A stretch of DNA of 13,889 bases from JAJZOM01 sp046703545 (GTDB lineage Archaea; Thermoplasmatota; Thermoplasmata; Thermoplasmatales; Thermoplasmataceae), in contig JBJKSX010000006.1 in assembly GCA_046703545.1 (NCBI GenBank), positions 1 to 13,889 of the forward strand, given 5' to 3'. The notes under the pieces are model-generated. The model searched no databases and was not told the DNA's origin. It was given only the letters and a program-made list of their open reading frames with translations. Position numbers and translations under genes: made by a program. Each line of letters opens with the position of its first letter. Positions within the stretch are counted from its first letter, which is position 1. Positions 1 through 6,604 of the stretch are shown here, piece by piece.

Positions 1-836
1 TTCTTCTTTTCAATAGCTTCTATCATATTGTTTGTGATCTCTTCAAAAGCTTCTGTTATAGCCTCATTTGTTGTTGAAGATGGAATTCCGCTGTCAGAAT
101 TCTCAACAACTTCAGGAGTAAGTGGAATCCTTCCGAGGAAAGGCACTCCGTATTTCTTGGCGGCTTCTTCTCCCCCACCCCTCTTGAAGATGTCAACGGT
201 TTCACCGCAGTGCGGACAAACAAAGCCGCTCATGTTCTCAACTATTCCCAGGACTGGCAGCTTCATCTGGTTTGCAAAGCTGATGGCCTTCCTGGCGTCG
301 AGAAGTGCCACGTCCTGGGGTGTGACAACAATCACAACACCTTCAACCTCCGGCACAAGCTGTGCAACCGTAAGGCCCTCGTCCCCAGTTCCTGGAGGCA
401 TGTCAAGGATAATGTAGTCCCGCTCTCCCCAATCAACATCTTCAAGAAACTGCTGTATGGCTTTATGCCTGAGAGCTCCTCTCCAGATGACGGCAGTATC
501 CTCCGTGGGTAGAAGGAAGGCCATTGATATGACATCCACTCCATACTTGGAAGGCACCGGCACTATTCCCCTGTCATTTGCGGAAACCTCCGCGTCAGAG
601 ACTCCCAGCATCTGTGGGTCATCAGGGCCATTTATGTCTGCATCAATGAGGCCGACCTTGAATTTCTTGGCAAGCGTCACCGAAAGGTTTACTGAAACTG
701 TTGATTTTCCAACACCGCCTTTTCCGCTCATTACCATGATTGTGTGCTTCACACCCTTGTACTTGGTTGATTTTGGCGGCGGCCCAACCACTGGCTGTGG
801 CGGGGGCTTGTTCATCTTGATGTTTCCCGAAGGCAT
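1..836 (-). CDS. Mrp/NBP35 (ApbC) family Fe-S carrier P-loop ATPase, C-terminus cut by window edge
   Basis: Cytosolic ATPase that by family holds and delivers [4Fe-4S] clusters to apo-proteins. The frame is open from the ATG at 836 to the window start (278 codons, no stop), so only the last few residues are probably missing, since family members are usually about 280 residues. Seen: a deviant Walker A GKGGVGKST at residues 38-46, the switch segment DADINGP at 65-71, Walker B LDMPPGTGDE at 144-153, and a CPHC pair at C207/C210 that matches the cluster-binding CxxC of the family. The N-terminus is Pro-rich. A second in-frame ATG at 815 is possible: the best TATA-like box (851-861) sits only about 20 bases above 836. 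Divergent from the HIT gene across 90 bases. Confidence 0.93.
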   Translation of the reverse strand, partial: MPSGNIKMNKPPPQPVVGPPPKSTKYKGVKHTIMVMSGKGGVGKSTVSVNLSVTLAKKFKVGLIDADINGPDDPQMLGVSDAEVSANDRGIVPVPSKYGVDVISMAFLLPTEDTAVIWRGALRHKAIQQFLEDVDWGERDYIILDMPPGTGDEGLTVAQLVPEVEGVVIVVTPQDVALLDARKAISFANQMKLPVLGIVENMSGFVCPHCGETVDIFKRGGGEEAAKKYGVPFLGRIPLTPEVVENSDSGIPSSTTNEAITEAFEEITNNMIEAIEKK

Positions 837-890
837 GTTTCAGGATTGCAGATAGATATTTGAGTTTGATGACAGTTATCTGTCCTGGAT

Positions 891-905
891 CAATAATTAT
901 TAAGT
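891..905 (+). promoter_or_regulatory. TATA-like box for the HIT gene
   Basis: An AT-rich run reading CAATAATTATTAAGT lies about 22-36 bases upstream of the ATG at 927. No Shine-Dalgarno sequence lies in between. The geometry fits an archaeal TATA box driving a leaderless or nearly leaderless transcript. Confidence 0.6.
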
Positions 906-926
906 GACTGTTCGTTACACATTACA

Positions 927-1370
927 ATGTACAAGGAAGACTGCGTCTTCTGCAGGGATATTGTAAGGGATGGGAAAGCGTCCATCGTATTTGAGAACAA
1001 CAATGTCATGGCTTTCATGGATATTGCGCCGGTTGAGGCAGGGCATGTGCTTGTTATCCCGAAGGAGCACTATGTCAACATAATGGATATTGAGGAGGAA
1101 ATTTACCTGGAACTGCAGAAGGTGGCAAAAAGGCTCACTCCAACAATCATACGCGCAGTTGACGCTGAGGCGGTGAACATAGGCCAGAACAACGGTGCCT
1201 GTGCAAACCAGAGGGTATTCCACTACCACCTCCACATCATTCCAAGAATCTGTGACAGGAGGCTAGAATGGAGCAGGAGGAATGTAAAGGAAAGTGAACT
1301 GGAGCTTGTAGCCGACAAGATCAGGGATGAAATGAAAAACCCAAACGGCGAGATCCCCCAACTCAAATAG
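927..1370 (+). CDS. HIT family nucleotide hydrolase/transferase
   Basis: Small cytosolic protein of 147 residues in the histidine triad superfamily, whose members cleave nucleoside phosphoramidates, dinucleoside polyphosphates or similar compounds. The triad HYHLHII is at residues 99-105 (H99, H101, H103) and is followed by PR, as is typical. C6-x-x-C9 near the N-terminus is the zinc pair found in many HIT proteins. The middle shows the usual VIPKEHY segment (43-49) and a Gly/Asn-rich loop before the triad. The length is normal for the family. The ATG at 927 is supported by its distance from the TATA-like box. The last 8 bases overlap the end of the convergent regulator gene. The exact substrate cannot be read from the sequence. 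Confidence 0.93.
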   Translation: MYKEDCVFCRDIVRDGKASIVFENNNVMAFMDIAPVEAGHVLVIPKEHYVNIMDIEEEIYLELQKVAKRLTPTIIRAVDAEAVNIGQNNGACANQRVFHYHLHIIPRICDRRLEWSRRNVKESELELVADKIRDEMKNPNGEIPQLK

Positions 1371-2106
1371 TCTGATTCCCAGATCCCGAGGGGCCCTCTC
1401 CATCAGTTTCCGCAAACGAAGGGTCTGAGTGAATGTAGAGTGACAGGTACGGCTCTATTGCCTTCACCAGCTTGTTCCTTGCTTTTTCAATATGCTCCTG
1501 CATGGTTGACTTTGAAAGGGAATGGTTTCTTGCAAGCTCTTCAATTTTCATTCTTCTAGGTGTGGAGAACATCCCCATGTCCACTGCTTCCCTTAGGTAT
1601 TTTGCCTGCTTTACTGACAGGTCGCCGAAAAGGTCCTTTAGTGAAATGCTGTAAACATCCCTGAGTGAATCCGGCTCAATCCTGCGCTTTCTCACAATTT
1701 CAACCTCCCCGTTCCTGCTGGCTTCCCTGAAGAACTCCTCCAAGTCGGTCGCAGAAAATGATACGAGCCTCAGCCTTTCCTTTCCTTCTGAATATACTGC
1801 AGGGGCTTCCCAAAGCAAATTCATTGTCTCTGCAAGCCGTATTGTTGAGTTGTGTGTTGTGCATCTGCACGATATTCCGGCTGAGGCGTGCTTGTCCAAG
1901 TTGCCGGAAGACACCACTTCGCTGTTTATGTCCGCCGCAACCTGTGCCAGTCGCTCGTGGGCCTCGCTGATCTCCCTTCCCTCACCGTAAAGTTCAACAT
2001 AATCAACTATGGAGCTGCACCACCTGAATATGGTGATCCCAGGGAATTCTCTGGAAAACTGGCAGAACAGCGTTGAATTGACAAGACTGAGTTCTATCTC
2101 TTCCAT
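1363..2106 (-). CDS. Bat-type (HTH_10) transcriptional regulator
   Basis: Predicted DNA-binding regulator of 247 residues, of the archaeal bacterio-opsin-activator-like class. The C-terminal HTH_10 domain covers about residues 163-221. It begins LSVKQAKYLREAVDMG, continues FSTPRR and ELARNHSLSKST, and ends in the EHIEKARNKL helix, closely following the family pattern. Residues 1-160 have no motif I can name; they presumably form the ligand- or signal-sensing part and contain a CRC cluster whose role is unknown. A 26-residue polar tail follows the HTH. The ATG at 2106 is favoured by a TATA-like box centred 25 bases upstream. The gene is divergent from the 90-residue protein and convergent with the HIT gene. 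Its regulon is not visible. Confidence 0.88.
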   Translation of the reverse strand: MEEIELSLVNSTLFCQFSREFPGITIFRWCSSIVDYVELYGEGREISEAHERLAQVAADINSEVVSSGNLDKHASAGISCRCTTHNSTIRLAETMNLLWEAPAVYSEGKERLRLVSFSATDLEEFFREASRNGEVEIVRKRRIEPDSLRDVYSISLKDLFGDLSVKQAKYLREAVDMGMFSTPRRMKIEELARNHSLSKSTMQEHIEKARNKLVKAIEPYLSLYIHSDPSFAETDGEGPSGSGNQTI

Positions 2107-2124
2107 ACTACCGTTCTAGGCCGG

Positions 2125-2137
2125 TATCAAATATATG
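2125..2137. promoter_or_regulatory. Shared TATA-like box between two divergent genes
   Basis: The run TATCAAATATATG sits in the 48-base gap between start codons at 2106 (minus) and 2155 (plus). Its centre is about 25 bases from the minus start and about 23 bases from the plus start. The single AT-rich element is therefore correctly placed for both genes as leaderless transcripts. Confidence 0.55.
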
Positions 2138-2154
2138 CCTTTCCATTCAATCGT

Positions 2155-2427
2155 ATGGGGATAACCATGACAGAACTGGTAGTGGAACATGAGTGGAAGA
2201 ACAAGAACAGCGACAGTGTAATGAAGACGGTTGGAGATATCATTGGTATGCAGAAGAGCGGGTCCCTACCCGAAGGATTCAATCTCAAGTCGGTAATAGT
2301 CCTGAACGGGGAAAACAGGGCAATCTGCAACTGGGAAGCCCCCGGCCTGAATGCCCTGAAGGAACTTCTGGGGAAGGTCAACCCTCCCACCAAGAACAGG
2401 GTTTTTGAGATTTCCAGGGCACTGTAG
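2155..2427 (+). CDS. Small alpha/beta protein of unknown function (possibly ferredoxin-like fold)
   Basis: A soluble protein of 90 residues with no signal peptide or membrane segment. The alternation of predicted strand (TELVVEHEW), helix (SVMKTVGDIIGMQKSG), strand (KSVIVLNGENRAICNWEA), helix (ALKELLGKV) and strand (NRVFEISRA) suggests a ferredoxin-like or dimeric alpha/beta-barrel small domain of the kind seen in DUF4242-like proteins. That fold call is inference. An alternative in-frame ATG at 2167 would remove MGIT. The 2155 start is better placed relative to the shared TATA-like box. It has its own terminator at 2462-2491. Clean codon structure and the divergent promoter argue that it is real; the function is unknown. 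Confidence 0.75.
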   Translation: MGITMTELVVEHEWKNKNSDSVMKTVGDIIGMQKSGSLPEGFNLKSVIVLNGENRAICNWEAPGLNALKELLGKVNPPTKNRVFEISRAL

Positions 2428-2461
2428 GTCCCTGATCCCGTTCATGATTGACAATTCAATT

Positions 2462-2491
2462 GGCGGCATCCAGGTTCCGCCCAAATTTTTT
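2462..2491 (+). terminator. Hairpin plus T-tract terminator
   Basis: A perfect GGCGG/CCGCC stem (2462-2466 with 2477-2481, 10-base loop) is followed by CAAA and six T at 2486-2491. It lies 35 bases past the stop of the 90-residue gene, between it and the end of the convergent three-gene operon. Confidence 0.6.
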
Positions 2492-2512
2492 ACCGTAAAA
2501 TATTACAGCGGT

Positions 2513-2740
2513 TTATTTTGATAACATTGAGGTGATCAATTTAGAGAAGGGTATCTTAAGAATGCCCTTCTGATGCTTTATTATTTCCGAGGCAGCCACC
2601 TTATCCCCAATGGAAGCCTTCACTGTCCTGCTGAAGCTTCTCAGGTAACTCCACCTCCTTCTCCTGAAGCTGAAATAGACACCCACGAATTTGAACAGCA
2701 GTCCGGGTACCATAAGGAGAACGTGGAAAAGGGGCCTCAT
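2513..2740 (-). CDS. Small single-pass membrane protein, third gene of the operon
   Basis: 75 residues. A hydrophobic segment at about residues 4-27 (FHVLLMVPGLLFKFVGVYF) is followed by a strongly basic stretch (RRRRWSYLRSFSR), giving an N-out/C-in or re-entrant membrane anchor with a cationic cytosolic face. The rest is a basic amphipathic region ending in KLITSMLSK. No family recognised. I accept it as a gene because its ATG overlaps the TGA of the preceding gene in an ATGA junction, the hallmark of translational coupling, and because it completes a tight same-strand operon. The function is probably tied to the helical protein encoded just upstream. Confidence 0.65.
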   Translation of the reverse strand: MRPLFHVLLMVPGLLFKFVGVYFSFRRRRWSYLRSFSRTVKASIGDKVAASEIIKHQKGILKIPFSKLITSMLSK

Positions 2741-3087
2741 TCTTCTCTATCTTCTTCTTCCTCGTGGCCTTCTCCATGCCTGCCTTTCTTCCCCATGTGG
2801 GAGAAGATTTCGGAGCCAATGTCAGAGCCGCTGAGAATCTTCTTCACCAGTGACATGGGGTCTCTGCTCGCCATGAAATCCCTTGTGAGTTTCATTGCGT
2901 TTTCCTCGCTCATTCCGCTCTCCTTGAGAGAACTGTAGAATGAACTCACCTGCTTGGCATAATCCTCTGCATCCTGCTTGTTGAGCACGCTGTTAAGCAG
3001 CCCGGATATCAGCGGAGGCACCTTTTCGCCCACTATCTCCAGCACTTTCTTCAATTCCTCTATGTCTTTCAGATCTTCTTCCGACAT
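2737..3087 (-). CDS. Small helical protein with a His/Glu-rich tail, second gene of the operon
   Basis: 116 residues, predicted almost entirely helical, with no signal peptide. Residues 1-95 form helices separated by Pro/Gly turns, including EELKKVLEIVGEKVPPLI and a segment of the type LKESGMSEENAMKLTRDFM. The last ~20 residues are GKKGRHGEGHEEEEDREE: two histidines in a dense acidic run, which could bind metal or be disordered. It is preceded by a strong ribosome binding site at 3094-3099 that overlaps the stop codon of the regulator gene, and it ends in an ATGA overlap with the membrane peptide gene. I do not recognise a named family. The arrangement suggests a partner of the membrane peptide, controlled by the upstream winged-helix protein. 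Confidence 0.78.
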   Translation of the reverse strand: MSEEDLKDIEELKKVLEIVGEKVPPLISGLLNSVLNKQDAEDYAKQVSSFYSSLKESGMSEENAMKLTRDFMASRDPMSLVKKILSGSDIGSEIFSHMGKKGRHGEGHEEEEDREE

Positions 3088-3093
3088 TTTTTC

Positions 3094-3099
3094 TCACCT
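3094..3099 (-). promoter_or_regulatory. Ribosome binding site AGGTGA for the helical-protein gene
   Basis: Read on the minus strand, AGGTGA lies six bases before the ATG at 3087, and its TGA is also the stop codon of the upstream regulator. It contrasts with the promoter-proximal genes, which lack such a site. Confidence 0.75.
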
Positions 3100-3549
3100 A
3101 CTTTTAATATCATTGTCAGCCCTAATATCCATGCCGACCATTTTTAGCCACTCACTGACCAGTTCTCTGGAAATCCTATAATCTCCAGGGCTGTCACCGG
3201 TTGGCGAAACCCACCCTTTCTCTTCCATGTCCGAGAGTTTCTTCCTTACGGTTGTTCGTGATGCCGTGCCCCTTTCCTTTCGCAGTTCATCCGTGATCTG
3301 CGTTATGTTGGCTTTCTCCAGGTTAAAGAGAATCTCAAGAATGTTCTCGGAAATGACGTCCATCTTTTCCCCAATCAGGACAGAGGGCGTGATCTTTCCA
3401 TGCGCCAGGAAAAGGCTGACCAGCCTGAAGTATGACTTCATGATCTGGTCATAACTCCCGAAAATCGACTTGAATGAGAGTTGTTCACTGAGTATTGTCT
3501 CGATGTTTTCAATCCTCTTCAGGATCTCCTCTGTGCCACTCTCATCCAC
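3094..3549 (-). CDS. Winged-helix transcriptional regulator, first gene of the operon
   Basis: 151 residues from a GTG start. An N-terminal amphipathic helix (about 5-25) could form a dimerising coiled coil. A middle hydrophobic region (26-65) precedes the winged helix at about 66-140: NILEILFNLEKANITQI, then the recognition helix SRTTVRKKLSDMEEKGWV and a wing (SPTGDSPGDYRIS). This resembles archaeal MarR/ArsR-like winged helices, but I cannot name the family. The GTG at 3549 sits 24 bases below the centre of a TATA-like box (3566-3579), matching leaderless initiation. It heads the three-gene operon and probably autoregulates it, by analogy with other regulator-first operons. Confidence 0.82.
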   Translation of the reverse strand: MDESGTEEILKRIENIETILSEQLSFKSIFGSYDQIMKSYFRLVSLFLAHGKITPSVLIGEKMDVISENILEILFNLEKANITQITDELRKERGTASRTTVRKKLSDMEEKGWVSPTGDSPGDYRISRELVSEWLKMVGMDIRADNDIKSR

Positions 3550-3565
3550 AATGTAAAAACACGTC

Positions 3566-3579
3566 TGTTTAATTTAATG
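3566..3579 (-). promoter_or_regulatory. TATA-like box for the winged-helix operon
   Basis: The minus-strand run CATTAAATTAAAC is centred about 24 bases upstream of the GTG start at 3549, the spacing expected for a leaderless transcript. The rest of the 181-base gap up to 3730 holds only the gfcR promoter and no gene that I can support. Confidence 0.6.
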
Positions 3580-3705
3580 TTTTCAGGCAGCGCCTGGTGC
3601 TGTTCTTTCAGTGCGGATTTCAGCATAGAAGTCAGCAAAATGAAAATGTTGCCTAATCTGCCAACATAATTCCAGTAACAAAATTATATTATCAGAAGCA
3701 ATTCC

Positions 3706-3718
3706 CATATATATAAGG
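3706..3718 (+). promoter_or_regulatory. TATA-like box for gfcR-lysS
   Basis: CATATATATAAGG is centred about 20 bases before the ATG at 3731 and about 26 bases before the second in-frame ATG at 3737. The second spacing is closer to the usual TATA-to-start distance. Confidence 0.65.
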
Positions 3719-3730
3719 AAGGCAGAGAGG

Positions 3731-4333
3731 ATGGAAATGAAGAGTATAGAGGAATTATACAAGAGAGCCCTGGAGATGAAGAACAAGGGCATGTCAGATA
3801 AGGAAATTTCAACAGAACTCCATCTTTCAGTGGGAACTGTAACCTGGCTTCTGAGCAAGGAATTCTTCAAGGAGTCCAATGTCCAGGACGTCAAGATAGG
3901 ATGGAGGACAATCGGAGTAACCGGAAACAGGATCAGTTCCATGTCGGAAGTCATTTCAGATATCATCCAGGAGGAGGCGCTCAAGGGTGACTTTGAAGTG
4001 GACGCGATCCTGGGAATAACAATAAACGGCATACCATTTGCAACAATGGTGTCATACCTCATGGACAAGGAGCTCATTGTCTACAGGCCTCATCCCGCAA
4101 GGAAAGAGGGATTCTTCAGCAGCAATTTTGCCAGTGTGAAGGGCAAGAATGTGGTAGTTCTCGACGACGTGGTGAGCACAGGCGAGACAATGAAGAGGGC
4201 CATAGTGGACACCAGAAACGAGGGTGGAAATCCTGTCCTTTCTGTGGTTCTCGCTTCAAAGATGAGCACAGACGAAATTTCCGATGTCAGAGTCAGGTCA
4301 CTCATCAGGACTAACCTAGTGGGCGGGTCTTAA
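3731..4333 (+). CDS. gfcR: GfcR-type HTH / phosphoribosyltransferase-like transcriptional regulator
   Basis: 200 residues combining an N-terminal HTH (about 5-45: KGMSDKEISTELHLSVGTVTWLLS) with a type I phosphoribosyltransferase domain like orotate phosphoribosyltransferase. The PRPP loop VVLDDVVSTGET is at 142-153. In Haloferax the founding member activates sugar-catabolic genes. Here the ligand could be PRPP or a sugar phosphate, but this is not shown by the sequence. The protein should act in the cytosol as a DNA-binding regulator rather than as the pyrimidine enzyme, because of the fused HTH. The start could be the ATG at 3731 or that at 3737; the TATA-like box favours 3737. lysS follows after six bases, so the two genes are probably cotranscribed. 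Confidence 0.88.
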   Translation: MEMKSIEELYKRALEMKNKGMSDKEISTELHLSVGTVTWLLSKEFFKESNVQDVKIGWRTIGVTGNRISSMSEVISDIIQEEALKGDFEVDAILGITINGIPFATMVSYLMDKELIVYRPHPARKEGFFSSNFASVKGKNVVVLDDVVSTGETMKRAIVDTRNEGGNPVLSVVLASKMSTDEISDVRVRSLIRTNLVGGS

Positions 4334-4339
4334 GGAAGC

Positions 4340-5857
4340 ATGCACTGGGCAGACGCATTCGTTAAAGACCTGGAAGGAAAACAGACAGTTTCCACTGGAA
4401 TTTCTCCTTCAGGCCACATCCATGTGGGCAACATGAGGGAGATCCTCACAGGATACTTCATTCACAGGGCCTTCCAGGACAGTGAAAAGGAATCAAGGTT
4501 CATCTACCTCTGTGATGACATGGACCCTCTCAGGAAGGTCTATCCTTTTCTGGATAAGGCAAAATACGAAGGGCATGTGGGCAAGCCGCTCAGCATGATT
4601 CCTGCTCCAGAGGGAGAAGGAGCATATTCTGATTATTTTCTAAGGCCTTTCCTTGATACGCTTGAGAAAATCAATGTCAAGGTGAAGGTCCTCAAATCCA
4701 CGGAACTCTATGATCAGGGCATTTTTGCAGATGCAATAGACACAGTCATGAACAGGTCGGGGGAGATCAGGGAAATCCTTGAACGCGTTTCCGGCAGGGA
4801 ACTTGCTGATGACTGGACCCCATATAATCCACTGTGTTCTGAATGTGGAAGGATCAACAGCACCAAGGTTACAGGGTACTCAAAACCATATGTGGAGTAT
4901 TCCTGCAAATGCGGCCACAATGGAAAATCAGACATAAGGAAGGCAGAGGGGAAGATGCCGTGGAGAATTGAATGGCCGGCAAAATGGGTTGTCCTCGGTG
5001 TTACCGTTGAGCCATTCGGCAAGGATCATGCTGCAGCAGGCAGCTCCTACGACACCGGTAAGGAGATCATCGAGAAGATATTCAACAAGAAAGCACCTGA
5101 TTATCTGGTTTATGAACGCATCCTGCTAAAGGGCGCAGGTGCAATGCACTCCTCAAAGGGGAACGTTGTTTCTGCAGCAGACTTCGTGCAGTATGCCCCT
5201 CCTGAAATCATCAGGTTCCTCATTGCAAGAAGCCAGCCCAACAGGCACATAAACTTCGATCCAGGGATGGGGCTCCTCAATCTTGTGGACGAGTACGAGA
5301 AATTCAGGAACGTCTTTTTCGGCTTGGAAGAATCTCCCGAAAAGGATGCAGGAAGGATCTATGAGCTTTCAAGAATACATGAGGAGAAGCAGGGAGTGCA
5401 CATAAGCTTCAGGCACCTTGTGACTCTGGTGCAGATATACAGGGATGAGGACAAGCTTCTCCAGGCGCTCCAGAGAAGCGGTTACACTGAAAACAGTCTT
5501 TCCGACGACCTCAAGAACCAGGTGAACGTTGTGAACGCATGGCTGGAAAAATACGCTCCGGATCAGGTGAAGTTCCATCTGCTCGCCGAAAATTCCCCCG
5601 TATCCCTCAATGAACAGGAGAAAAATCTTTCAATAGAATTTCTCAAAGCAATGCCTGAGATGGAATGGACACCGGAGGGCATTCACAACAGTGTCCATGA
5701 AATAATAAAAAATCAGGGATTGGAACCAAAGACCGGATTTTCCATATTCTACAAGATTCTCATAGGAAAGGAACGAGGCCCGCGGCTTGGATACTTTCTT
5801 TCCAATTTTGATAGGGACTCCCTAGAAAAGAGGTTTCAGTTCGCTGTTAAAGAATGA
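4340..5857 (+). CDS. lysS: Class I lysyl-tRNA synthetase
   Basis: Charges tRNA-Lys with lysine in the cytosol. 505 residues, normal for archaeal class I LysRS, which is unrelated to the class II enzyme of most bacteria and eukaryotes. Seen: a HIGH-type motif HVGN at 28-31 within PSGHIHVGN, and a KMSKS-type motif MHSSKGN at 269-275. Cysteine pairs C166/C169 and C189/C191 are candidate zinc ligands. The Rossmann core is followed by a helical anticodon-binding region, and the C-terminus carries the conserved KILIGKERGPRLGYFLSN signature (about 472-489). The ATG is preceded by AAGGA (4332-4336) and comes six bases after the gfcR stop, implying one transcript. A diverged copy of its last ~65 codons occurs at 7317-7535. 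Confidence 0.97.
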   Translation: MHWADAFVKDLEGKQTVSTGISPSGHIHVGNMREILTGYFIHRAFQDSEKESRFIYLCDDMDPLRKVYPFLDKAKYEGHVGKPLSMIPAPEGEGAYSDYFLRPFLDTLEKINVKVKVLKSTELYDQGIFADAIDTVMNRSGEIREILERVSGRELADDWTPYNPLCSECGRINSTKVTGYSKPYVEYSCKCGHNGKSDIRKAEGKMPWRIEWPAKWVVLGVTVEPFGKDHAAAGSSYDTGKEIIEKIFNKKAPDYLVYERILLKGAGAMHSSKGNVVSAADFVQYAPPEIIRFLIARSQPNRHINFDPGMGLLNLVDEYEKFRNVFFGLEESPEKDAGRIYELSRIHEEKQGVHISFRHLVTLVQIYRDEDKLLQALQRSGYTENSLSDDLKNQVNVVNAWLEKYAPDQVKFHLLAENSPVSLNEQEKNLSIEFLKAMPEMEWTPEGIHNSVHEIIKNQGLEPKTGFSIFYKILIGKERGPRLGYFLSNFDRDSLEKRFQFAVKE

Positions 5858-5948
5858 CATTTCATTCTGGATACTGTGTAACAGAGTGCGTGGGGTTAAC
5901 AATTCCACTTTCAGCGCGGGGCATGAAACAAATGCATGCTTAGGTTTA

Positions 5949-5961
5949 CATACTATATTTG
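5949..5961 (+). promoter_or_regulatory. TATA-like box for the exported-protein gene pair
   Basis: CATACTATATTTG is centred about 20 bases upstream of the ATG at 5975. A second AT run (CTATAAATTTAT, 5963-5974) abuts the start and is too close for that ATG. The 117 bases between lysS and this gene hold no gene or clear terminator. Confidence 0.45.
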
Positions 5962-5974
5962 TCTATAAATTTAT

Positions 5975-6604
5975 ATGAAGAGATTTTGGAAGCCAGTTGC
6001 AATGTTCATTGGGCTCGCCTTAATCTTCACAACATTCACAATTATAGAAAATAACACCTCTCCGCAGCATCTTTCCCCTTCTACAGAACAGGAAATTTCC
6101 CACTATACCTCGAATATCAAACCTTTGGTAAAACAGGAAGAAAATATCACAGTTTTTTGGCAGCACTCCAATCTTGACGTGGAGATATGCTATTTTACGG
6201 GACCGATGCAAGAAACGAGTGGTGTTGGTATCGGGGTTTACATCTTAAAGAATGGTTCTTCTTCAAATTCTTCCCCCTATGTTTCAGCCAGGATATCTGC
6301 AATTACCCTGTTTTATGAGAATTACAGTGAGAATTTAAGCAAAACTGGTAATGTCATGAATAACTTCACCCTCTCCACAGCAGATAACAATGGTATAAGT
6401 GAAATTGGGACCCACTCTTTCTTCGGCAACAGGATCCTGATGACTTCATACTCTACCGCCATGCCGGATCTTGGGCCATCTGACGTCACAATGAATGGCA
6501 CCATAACTGTGACTATAGTTCCCGAGTTCGTTTACGGCTCTTATCACATATCAGGAACTCCCGTCACAATATCCCAATCTTTCAGGCAGGTGTTAGAAGT
6601 TTGA
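5975..6604 (+). CDS. Exported/membrane-anchored surface protein of unknown function (first of a pair)
   Basis: 209 residues. Basic residues (KRFWK) precede a hydrophobic segment at about 7-25, giving a signal peptide or N-terminal anchor. The remainder is Ser/Thr/Asn-rich, predicted beta-strand, and carries about nine N-x-S/T sequons, as expected for a glycosylated extracellular archaeal protein. The C-terminal part (NGTITVTIVPEFVYGSYHI) resembles the C-terminus of the next gene product, suggesting a diverged paralogous pair. No family recognised. Codon and base composition looks more AT-rich than in lysS. Its TGA overlaps the TTG start of the next gene. A shorter start at 6002 would remove the basic N-terminus and is unlikely. 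Confidence 0.78.
   Translation: MKRFWKPVAMFIGLALIFTTFTIIENNTSPQHLSPSTEQEISHYTSNIKPLVKQEENITVFWQHSNLDVEICYFTGPMQETSGVGIGVYILKNGSSSNSSPYVSARISAITLFYENYSENLSKTGNVMNNFTLSTADNNGISEIGTHSFFGNRILMTSYSTAMPDLGPSDVTMNGTITVTIVPEFVYGSYHISGTPVTISQSFRQVLEV

Noticed and set aside
457..855. Plus-strand open frame opposite the Mrp ATPase gene
   Set aside because: The minus strand encodes all the Mrp motifs through this interval; the plus frame is Ser/Thr/Pro-rich with no recognisable structure.
2573..2938. Plus-strand 121-codon frame across the three-gene operon
   Set aside because: It crosses the ATGA junction of two minus genes supported by coupling and a strong ribosome binding site; its sequence is a Ser/Pro-rich shadow.
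3583..4077. Long open frame (164 codons) on the minus strand opposite gfcR
   Set aside because: It lies almost entirely antisense to a clear HTH-phosphoribosyltransferase gene, shows no domain of its own, and its translation is the low-complexity Ser/Ile pattern of a reverse-frame shadow.
5858..5974. Search for a tRNA gene or attachment site between lysS and the exported genes
   Set aside because: No cloverleaf-like pairing or CCA-type end is visible in these 117 bases, and no tRNA was found elsewhere in the window.
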